A DNA stretch of 64,000 nucleotides from an uncultured Clostridia bacterium (GTDB lineage: Bacteria > Bacillota > Clostridia > Christensenellales > CAG-917): contig CALVQW010000007.1 in the NCBI GenBank assembly GCA_944358385.1, positions 1-64,000 of the forward strand, given 5' to 3'. The notes beneath the pieces are model-generated. The model was given only the letters and a program-made list of their open reading frames with translations. It was not told the origin of the DNA and made no database searches. The first letter of the stretch is position 1. Each line of letters opens with the position of its first letter. Positions 58,361-64,000 of the stretch are shown piece by piece. Made by a program: the position numbers and the translations under genes.

Positions 58361-58558
58361 TTAACGGCAACCGTCCGCGCCCGCGGAGGATCCCTCCTCC
58401 GAGTCGGCGTCGCGGGGGACGAGCGTCGGTCCCGCCACCGTGAGCGCGAAAAGCACGGAGAGCATGACGGCGGTCTCCGTCGAGGACACCTTGCCGTCCG
58501 ACGCGAACACCGCCATCACTATGAGCAGGAACAAAAACCAATTTTCGTCGAATCCCAT
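58361..58558 (-). CDS. Small two-helix membrane protein (65 aa)
   Basis: A 65-residue protein with two hydrophobic stretches (WFLFLLIVMAVFA near 7-19 and a second near 32-50) joined by a short polar loop containing SDGKVSS. A good GGAGAGGG site precedes the ATG at 58558, which supports expression. The tail is acidic and glycine/serine-rich. I do not recognise a family. It lies upstream of uvrC on the same strand. Confidence 0.55.
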   Translation of the reverse strand: MGFDENWFLFLLIVMAVFASDGKVSSTETAVMLSVLFALTVAGPTLVPRDADSEEGSSAGADGCR

Positions 58559-59011
58559 ATCCCTCTCCTGCCCCAATCTATGCCGCATACCGCCCAAAGG
58601 TGCAAAAAATGCGGGAAAACGCCCGCCGAGGGCGAAAGGCGGAAGATCAAGCGCGAAAAAAACGGCGATGCCGTGCGAGACGCACGGCACCACCGCTGTT
58701 GGAATATGTCTCAGGGACGTGGAAGTCCCTTCATCGGCTGAGATGCGGGACTTCCCCTGCCCGCTTGCCCCGCGTCTGCGCGGCTAAGACCGATTTGATG
58801 ATTTAAATACTACACACGCACGCGCGAATTGTCAACACGTTTGTGCCTATCCTTAACATTGTTTTGGCATTAAGCCCGCACTTTTGCACAGCTCTCCCGT
58901 GCCGCCTACGACGGCGCGCCGCTTAACACTAGTTGCCCAAAATCAATGCTACAACACGATTTCGTGTAAAGTCAATATGTTTTCAAGAAATTGTGTAAAC
59001 CTTGTCTTGTG
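58559..59011. other. Intergenic region before the XRE gene
   Basis: No gene seen. It holds imperfect inverted repeats (GCCGTGCGAGACGCACGGC near 58669) and, at 58954-58967, the palindrome ACACGA-tt-TCGTGT, a candidate operator for the following XRE gene. Confidence 0.45.
58954..58967. promoter_or_regulatory. Candidate XRE operator
   Basis: Perfect ACACGA-TT-TCGTGT palindrome, about 45 bp before the start codon, with a TTGTGTAAAC half-site closer to it. Confidence 0.4.
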
Positions 59012-59227
59012 ATGAAGAATGACAAAAACCGTTTAGCCGATAATCTGAAAGCCATGCGCGTCGCGCGCGGGCTGACTCAGCACGAGCTTTCCGAAAAGAC
59101 GGGCATCTCCCAGCAAAATCTGTCCCGCTGGGAACTGGGCATACACGTCCCAAACATCGACGACTGCATCACTTTGGCGGATTTCTACGGCGTATCGCTG
59201 GACGAACTCGCGGACAGAGAGCCGTAA
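59012..59227 (+). CDS. XRE-type HTH regulator (71 aa)
   Basis: Small DNA-binding protein made of one HTH domain: NLKAMRVARGLTQHELSEKTGIS, given in part, with QQNLSRWELG as recognition region, and a C-terminal LADFYGVSLDELAD. The ATG at 59012 is the best start, but no clear ribosome site precedes it; TTG at 58991 is an alternative. Such SinR/Cro-like proteins are usually repressors. A palindrome 45 bp upstream may be its own operator. Confidence 0.82.
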   Translation: MKNDKNRLADNLKAMRVARGLTQHELSEKTGISQQNLSRWELGIHVPNIDDCITLADFYGVSLDELADREP

Positions 59228-59373
59228 AACGCACCCCTTCTCCCCCGCAGCGCAAAAGATCACGGAAACTGCGCCGACGATTTTCCCACGCGCGGCACAA
59301 TGCGAAAACGGCGTAAAGACAAAAATCGTGCAAGGGCGGCAAATGCCGCCCTTTTCCGAGCGCGGAAAGGAAT

Positions 59374-59379
59374 TACAAT
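59374..59379 (+). promoter_or_regulatory. Candidate -10 box of the ArsR gene (leaderless)
   Basis: TACAAT, 6 nt before the ATG at 59386; the -35 region is poor. Confidence 0.4.
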
Positions 59380-59385
59380 GCGGGC

Positions 59386-59718
59386 ATGGAGACTCTTTTG
59401 GACGAAAACACCGTCGCGCTCATCCGCGATTACGTTCCGCGCAACGCCACCCTGCATATGCTCTCGGAGTTTTTCGGGGCATGCGCGGATGCGACGCGCA
59501 CCAAGATCATCTGCGCCCTCTCCATCTCCGAGATGTGCGTGGGAGACCTCGCGCGGGTGCTGAAACTCAACCAAACGACGTGTTCGCACCAGCTGCGCCT
59601 GCTGCGCGCGGCGGACATTGTGTCCGCCCGCCGAGACGGGAAAATCGTCTACTACTCTCTTAAAAACCGCCGCATAGAGGACGTGATGTTCGCAGGCGTA
59701 CGATTTTTGGGATTATAA
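59386..59718 (+). CDS. ArsR/SmtB family regulator
   Basis: A 110-residue winged-helix repressor. It has FFGACADATRTKIICALSI (given in part), the metal-site-like segment EMCVGDLARVL, and the recognition helix TTCSHQLRLLRAADIV followed by the wing RRDGKIVYYSL. The CVGD motif keeps one of the two cysteines of the arsenic/cadmium alpha-3 site (CxC), so metal sensing is possible but not assured. No ribosome site is well placed; the -10 box lies 6 nt before the ATG. Repeat copy D follows it. Confidence 0.88.
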   Translation: METLLDENTVALIRDYVPRNATLHMLSEFFGACADATRTKIICALSISEMCVGDLARVLKLNQTTCSHQLRLLRAADIVSARRDGKIVYYSLKNRRIEDVMFAGVRFLGL

Positions 59719-60109
59719 CGCCAACCGCCCGCCATAAGGCAGAGCTAAACGCACTCTCCCGGAACGCGCCGGACTAATGTACAACGAAAACCAAATTATA
59801 TTTTAAGCGGCGAGGAATGCAGCCTTCCTTTTGTACGCAAAAGGAAGCGAAAACGCCCAGGGGGAATTTTCCGAGTATCCCCCTGGGAACCCCAAAACTC
59901 CTCATACCCCCACAAGCAATATATAAAGCAAAAAGAGCCGTTCGCCCCCTTATCTAAGGGGGCAAAAAGGGAAACGTTAGCAAGAGGATAAATGAGATGA
60001 TCGGAGACAAGCACATACGAAAAGTCAGAGTAAGTATTTACAAAAGATCAGACAAAGCGTGTAAACGTGCAAAAGAGAGTGTGTTGTGGAGAGTATTTTT
60101 GTAATTAAG

Positions 60110-60147
60110 GCGGACGGCAAAAAGTGCCGTCCGCGGTTTTAAATTTT
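60110..60147 (+). terminator. Internal terminator of repeat copy D
   Basis: GCGGACGGCA-(aaaag)-TGCCGTCCGC followed by GGTTTTAAATTTT. Confidence 0.75.
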
Positions 60148-60159
60148 AACTTGTCATTG

Positions 60160-60226
60160 TTGTCAATGGCGCGAAAAATTTTGCCGGCTCTGCCGTGTAA
60201 ATTTTTTCGACGCAACTCCTTGACAA
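60160..60226. repeat. TTGTCAA...TTGACAA palindrome, copy D
   Basis: 67-bp imperfect inverted repeat; GCGCGAAAAATTTTGC / GTAAATTTTTTCGACGC inner arms. Confidence 0.8.
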
Positions 60227-60849
60227 AAAGAGTGTAATACCGCAACTCCTGCCGTTGCAGAGATGTTCCCTTATAGGGCGGGTGGGTGGGGTACACTAGT
60301 AACGCACACTTATTCGAAGCGTCTTTGAGTACGACGTCTATCTTTCGGAGACGGTCTAACGCGCACTTTGAGCGGGCGAACCTGAGCACGATGTCTCTCT
60401 TTCGGAGACGGAACTACGCGCCGCAAAGCCAAACTTTCACCGCGGGTGCTTTGCGCCCGCGCTTGAAAGTCGCGGCGCGAATCTGCGACCTCGCAAGCTA
60501 GACGAGAAATTAAGTAGAGACGTCGCTCGTGCGCGTCGAGTCGCCCTCCTCGCCCCACGAGCGACGCTCAGCGAGTGCTGTTCGCCGCTTGAATAAGTGA
60601 GTGCGAGAGTCAAACTATTTTCAAGAGGTGTTTTCATAAAGACGCAGATTGCGCCTTTATGAAAAAGTTAGTACCGCATTTTAGGAGGAGAGAACTCTAT
60701 TCCGAGTGGGGGAGGAGTCCCGTAGGGGAGGAGGGGGACAATAACTCCCCTGTCAGAGGACGCCAGCCTGTTTTATATTCTCCGAGTACGACGCGAACTT
60801 TGAGCGTGCGCACCTGAACCCGACGTACACTCCGAGCGAGCGTATTAAA

Positions 60850-60891
60850 AACAAAACCCCCGTCGCGTGACGAGGGCTTTGACCGGACTCA
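60850..60891 (-). terminator. GTCAAAGC-family terminator after the membrane-protein gene
   Basis: On the minus strand the stop is followed by GTCCGGTCAAAGCCCTCGTC-acgc-GACGGGGG and TTTTGTTTTT. Confidence 0.75.
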
Positions 60892-61512
60892 GTCATCAAA
60901 CTCGTCAAACGGACTTTTGTTTTCCTCATCCTCCTGCGCGATCTCCTCCTCCGTCACTTCGGAGGTGTGCTTGTCGCGGAGGACTTTGGCGAGGACGTGG
61001 CGCAGGGTGCGGTAGACGTAAACGGTGAAAAGATCGACTATGAGCAGGGCTACCGTGCCGAGGATGGCGATCGCCCAATAGTCGAAATAGCCGATGATGT
61101 CGGGGGCGAGGACTTCAAGCCCTTGAAGGGCGAAGTACAGCACGGCGAGCGCGGCATTGATGTAAACTATCTTGACGGGATAGGAGATGAACCACTTGAC
61201 TTTTTTCTCCCACATCACGGCGGAGATGAGAGCCATGGGACCGAAATAGACGGCGTAGCCCGCCACCGCGGTCACGTCGCCCACCAAAAATCCCAGCCCT
61301 GCCGAGACGATGTAGGCAAAGACGGCGGAGAGGTAATAACGCTTGGAGAGGGGTATGCTCACCGCGATCCCCGCCGCCGCGAACATCGCAACGGTGACAT
61401 AGCGCACCACCACTCCCAGCCAGACAAACAAAAGCGCGAGCGCGGCGGAGATGCCCGCCAACGCCAGCGCATATGCAGTCTTTCTTGCCGAGAAGCGGCG
61501 TTTGTGTTTCAT
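60889..61512 (-). CDS. Predicted integral membrane protein, unknown function
   Basis: A 207-residue protein with about five or six transmembrane helices (for example YALALAGISAALALLFVW and GTVALLIVDLFTVYVY) and a charged, acidic C-terminal tail ending SPFDEFDD. The fold looks like small ECF-S or DUF2232-type proteins, but I cannot assign a family. The start at 61512 overlaps the stop of the DnaJ-like gene by one base (TGATG), so it is the last gene of a three-gene operon. It ends at a conserved terminator next to repeat copy D. Confidence 0.78.
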   Translation of the reverse strand: MKHKRRFSARKTAYALALAGISAALALLFVWLGVVVRYVTVAMFAAAGIAVSIPLSKRYYLSAVFAYIVSAGLGFLVGDVTAVAGYAVYFGPMALISAVMWEKKVKWFISYPVKIVYINAALAVLYFALQGLEVLAPDIIGYFDYWAIAILGTVALLIVDLFTVYVYRTLRHVLAKVLRDKHTSEVTEEEIAQEDEENKSPFDEFDD

Positions 61513-62192
61513 CAGCAGCAGCGGATGAGGTCGCCGCCCATGCACTCGCAGCAGCAATCCGCGCACAGTGCGCACTGACACGCCGTGCAGCATCCGTCCG
61601 CCGCCGAAGGCTGAGCCTGCTGCTGATAGCTGCGCTGCGTCGCGTAGCCGGTGCCTTCGTCCGTGGTGTAATACTGCCCGCCCTGCTGCGCCTGCCCGCG
61701 AGGCTCCTGTTTGAACGCGCCGGTGCCGTCGATCTTCTTTTTCATATTCTCGAGCGCGCGCTTATACTTCTCGTTCTCAGGCTCGAGATCCACGGCGAGT
61801 TCGAGCTGTTTTTTGCTCTCGTTCAGCCAATTTTTCTCGTAGAAAATGATGGCTTGATAGTAGTGCCACTCGCCGCCGCGGTAGTACATATCGTCCAAAA
61901 GCGTCTGCGCCTTGGCAAAATCCCTTGCCGAGACCGCGGCTTTGACGTCCTGATAGCGGCTCTGTTCGCTGTCCGGATCGCCGCTCACCTGCGCAGCCTC
62001 GTGGGTGCGGCTCATCGCCTCCTGATAGGCGTTGTCCAGCACTTCGAGCATGCGTGCGGCATCCGCGCCCGCCTCTCCTTCGTCAAAGACGTGCTCCTGA
62101 TAGTAGGCGCGTTTCTTCTTGTACGCGTCGAGGATCTCGCTCTGCGACGCGCCCTGTTTAACACCGAGGATCACAAACGGGTCACTTGGCAT
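61512..62192 (-). CDS. DnaJ-like protein with TPR-like helices and Cys-rich tail
   Basis: A 226-residue protein. The N terminus (DPFVILGVKQGASQSEILDAY) resembles a J domain, but the HPD tripeptide that activates DnaK is absent. A helical middle (about residues 85-150) looks like two TPR-type repeats. A Gln/Gly/Tyr-rich linker leads to a tail with about ten cysteines in CC pairs (CCTACQCALCADCCCECMGG). The tail could bind metal or be a site of lipidation or folding. It overlaps the end of the DUF5685 gene by 22 bp. Confidence 0.8.
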   Translation of the reverse strand: MPSDPFVILGVKQGASQSEILDAYKKKRAYYQEHVFDEGEAGADAARMLEVLDNAYQEAMSRTHEAAQVSGDPDSEQSRYQDVKAAVSARDFAKAQTLLDDMYYRGGEWHYYQAIIFYEKNWLNESKKQLELAVDLEPENEKYKRALENMKKKIDGTGAFKQEPRGQAQQGGQYYTTDEGTGYATQRSYQQQAQPSAADGCCTACQCALCADCCCECMGGDLIRCC

Positions 62193-63031
62193 TTATCGTC
62201 TCCTTTGAGCAACCTTTCCATCTGCATATAAAGTCCGAGATAGACGGTGTTGGAGAGGACACCCTCGCTCACCACTATATGCATGGCATTGTATGCTCCG
62301 ACCAGCTTATTATAAGTCGAGCGCAGCAAAAAGTCGAGTTCCTGCGCGTTTTTCTCCAAAAATTCCGCCTTGGTGTCGCACTTCCCGTAGGCGGCGAGGA
62401 GAGGATTGTATCTCCCCTTCTTCGCGTCCTTCTCCACATCGTCCACCGCGTCGAAGAGATAGACCAGCCTGCCGAGATTGTACATAAAGGTGTCCGTGTT
62501 CTCGTCCACGGGGATGAGAGCGCGCGTCACGTCCCGCATGAGGGATGCGAAACAATCCGCCACCATGTCGATGTCCGCCGAGTCCCGCTTTTCCAGCACG
62601 GAGAGCTTTCTGAAACTCTCCCGCATGAGCGCGTCCACATCGGGCATACGCCTCGCCGCGGCGCGTTTTCTCGCCGCCAGCACCCCGACCACCGCCGCAC
62701 GCGAACGCTTGCCGTCATGCACGTCGTCGAGGGCGTTGTAGTAGACCAAGAGTACGGAAAGATCCGCAACCTTGCGGGTGAGTTCGTCCGTGGCGATGAC
62801 CGTCTTTTTCTTGCCGTTGATGAGGCAGAGCCTGCGCTCGAACTTCACCTCCGTGTCCGTGAGAGAGTGCAGGAGCGCGTTGTAGAAGGTGGTGTCATAG
62901 TTGGTGCACAGCCGCGAGAGTTGGCTGCCCGAACGCGACAGTGCCTTGCACAGACCGCAATAGTACGCCTGAAAGACGTTGAAGTCCTTGACGTACATAT
63001 TGTTCTTGTCCGGGATCACATAGCCAAACAT
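62171..63031 (-). CDS. DUF5685 family protein
   Basis: A 286-residue helical protein that I recognise by its N terminus: MFGYVIPDK, then AYYCGLCKALSRSGSQLSRL, with a conserved Cys pair. The remainder is alpha-helical with acidic D-D-V repeats (NALDDVHDG, LFDAVDDVEKDAKKGRYNPLL, given in part), reminiscent of isoprenoid-synthase-like folds, though catalysis is unproven. The start at 63031 has GAAGGGACGA upstream. It is the first gene of a trio with the DnaJ-like and membrane-protein genes, 53 bp after trpS. The family has no known function. Confidence 0.82.
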   Translation of the reverse strand: MFGYVIPDKNNMYVKDFNVFQAYYCGLCKALSRSGSQLSRLCTNYDTTFYNALLHSLTDTEVKFERRLCLINGKKKTVIATDELTRKVADLSVLLVYYNALDDVHDGKRSRAAVVGVLAARKRAAARRMPDVDALMRESFRKLSVLEKRDSADIDMVADCFASLMRDVTRALIPVDENTDTFMYNLGRLVYLFDAVDDVEKDAKKGRYNPLLAAYGKCDTKAEFLEKNAQELDFLLRSTYNKLVGAYNAMHIVVSEGVLSNTVYLGLYMQMERLLKGDDKCQVTRL

Positions 63032-63084
63032 TCGTCCCTTCTCACTCCACTCTGCCCGCACAAGTTGAAACGGGCATTAAAACC

Positions 63085-64000
63085 TCACTTATCAAAGGAG
63101 ACCAGCCCCACCTTACGTTTGACCTTGGCGAGGGTGCGCGCGGCGATCCTCGCCGCCTTCTCCGCGCCCGCTTTTGCGACCTCGGCGATGTACGCCTTGT
63201 CCGCGAGATAGCGCGCATATTCCTCCCTGATGGGCTTGAACTTAGCCGCCACCGCCTCGCCGACCGCGGTCTTGAAGGTGCCGTAGCCGCACCCCGCGAA
63301 TTCCCTCTCCGCCTCCTCGACGGTCTTGCCCGTCATGACGGAATAGATGACGAGCAGGTTGGTGATGCCGGGCTTGTCCTCGCGGGCGACTATCTCGTTG
63401 CCGCTGTCCGTGACCGCGCGTTTAAACTTCTTCATTATGGAACTTTCGTCCTCGATGACGGACACCCAGCCGTTGGGATCGGGATCGGACTTGGACATCT
63501 TCGCCGTCGGATCCTGCAAGGAACACACCTTCGCACCCGTCTTGGGGATGTAGCCTTCCGGGACGACGAACGTGTCGCCGTAACGGTTGTTGAAACGGAT
63601 GGCGATGTCGCGGGCGAGTTCCAGATGCTGTTTCTGATCTATGCCCACGGGGACGAGATCGGAGCGGAAAAGCAAGATGTCCGCCGCCATGAGCACGGGA
63701 TAGTCCATCAGCCCCATATTGATATTGTCCGCGTGTTTCGCGCTCTTATCCTTGAACTGCGTCATCCTGGACGCCTCGCCCACATAAGTGTTGCAGTTGA
63801 GGATCCACGCAAGCTCGGAGTGCGCGGGAACGTGGGACTGGAAGTACAGCACGGACTTTTCGGGATCTATGCCGCAGGCGAGGAGCTGCGCGAAGAAACT
63901 CATGCACATCTGCCTGAGTTCGGCAGGCTCTCTCCTCACGGTGAGGGCGTGCAAGTCCGCGATGAAGAAGAGGGAGTCATAGTCGTCCTGCATCTTCCCC
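63085..64000 (-). CDS. trpS: Tryptophanyl-tRNA synthetase (N-terminal part outside window)
   Basis: Charges tRNA-Trp. About 305 residues of the C-terminal portion are visible: the frame runs open to the window edge on the minus strand and ends at 63085. Class I features are the KMSKS motif (TAKMSKSDPD), the tryptophan-pocket region MDYPVLMAADILLF and VPVGIDQKQHLELARDI. The HIGH motif would lie beyond the window. The start and any regulation are not visible. DUF5685 follows 53 bp downstream. Confidence 0.93.
   Translation of the reverse strand, partial: GKMQDDYDSLFFIADLHALTVRREPAELRQMCMSFFAQLLACGIDPEKSVLYFQSHVPAHSELAWILNCNTYVGEASRMTQFKDKSAKHADNINMGLMDYPVLMAADILLFRSDLVPVGIDQKQHLELARDIAIRFNNRYGDTFVVPEGYIPKTGAKVCSLQDPTAKMSKSDPDPNGWVSVIEDESSIMKKFKRAVTDSGNEIVAREDKPGITNLLVIYSVMTGKTVEEAEREFAGCGYGTFKTAVGEAVAAKFKPIREEYARYLADKAYIAEVAKAGAEKAARIAARTLAKVKRKVGLVSFDK

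Larger units (their letters stand above)
59799..60849 (+). repeat. Composite intergenic repeat, copy D (about 1.05 kb)
   Basis: Gene-free and parallel to copy B along its length: hairpin CTTCCTTTT/AAAAGGAAG (59824-59847), GCCCCCTT-atct-AAGGGGGC, internal terminator (60110-60147), 67-bp palindrome (60160-60226), tandem units (60298-60410), the conserved module (60411-60790) and closing units. It ends at the terminator of the membrane-protein gene at 60889. An extra AT-rich hairpin (TTTTCATAAAGACGC / GCGCCTTTATGAAAA) lies near 60630-60667. Confidence 0.85.

Noticed and set aside
1-64000. tRNA or rRNA genes
   Set aside because: Reading both strands for cloverleaf landmarks and conserved rRNA segments gave no candidate; a covariance-model scan would be needed to be certain.

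Overview
The window is GC-rich, gene-dense bacterial DNA. The gene set points to an anaerobic member of the Bacillota (Firmicutes), probably Clostridia: hprK, whiA, murB, dnaE, pfkA, luxS, ktrBA, mscL, an ECF-type ThiT, an oxygen-independent (radical-SAM) sulfatase maturase, an EFR1-type flavodoxin-ferredoxin, a 2-enoate-reductase-like enzyme and a PPi-type phosphofructokinase. Most genes carry strong AGGAGG-like ribosome sites and many have TTGACA-N17-TATAAT promoters. I see no rRNA, tRNA, phage, insertion sequence with a transposase, or CRISPR array.

Layout. 1-4.9 kb: membrane-anchored sulfatase, its maturase, a P1-family peptidase and thiamine pyrophosphokinase. 5.8-7.2 kb: a ThiT-like thiamine transporter under a TPP riboswitch. 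7.4-10.4 kb: mscL and the KtrBA potassium system. 10.4-12.7 kb: a three-gene set (unknown protein, VWA protein, HTH regulator). 13-22 kb: XRE regulator, adenine deaminase with a TetR gene, a membrane M28 peptidase, lipoprotein, zinc-ribbon membrane protein, MGMT-like protein, amidohydrolase, AraC regulator. 22.5-28.2 kb: a tightly packed six-gene minus-strand operon (SDR fused to a zinc domain, EFR1 protein, response regulator, histidine kinase, FAD/2Fe-2S reductase, low-molecular-weight phosphatase). 28.5-37.7 kb: lipoprotein, esterase, two YbaK-type editing proteins, 2-enoate-reductase-like enzyme, second M28 peptidase, phosphatase, mgsA, GtrA-like protein. 38-41 kb: a DUF296 / CrtI-like / reductase operon. 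41.2-47.4 kb: an AT-rich NERD gene, rRNA methyltransferase, PPi-type PFK, luxS, ATP-type PFK. 47.6-58.2 kb: dnaE, whiA, a PHP gene, murB, hprK, uvrC. 58.4-64 kb: small proteins, regulators, a DUF5685/DnaJ-like/membrane-protein trio and the 3' part of trpS.

The most unusual content is non-coding. Four intergenic regions (about 4.9-5.6, 45.3-46.35, 54.0-55.1 and 59.8-60.85 kb) carry a large composite repeat of up to about 1 kb. It contains long palindromes, about 57-bp tandem units and internal terminators. Each copy ends, in the same orientation, against a special terminator family placed at the 3' end of the neighbouring gene. Members of that family share a GTCAAAGC-type flank, and the long versions are hairpins of about 124-128 bp with a CGTAC/GTACG apical stem. 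Separately, at least five genes have a -10 box only 5-8 nt before the start codon and no usable Shine-Dalgarno site, suggesting leaderless mRNAs.

Functionally, the redox genes (SDR, EFR1, two FAD/2Fe-2S reductases, CrtI-like flavoprotein, 2-enoate reductase) suggest an anaerobic reductive pathway with its own two-component system; its substrate cannot be read from sequence.
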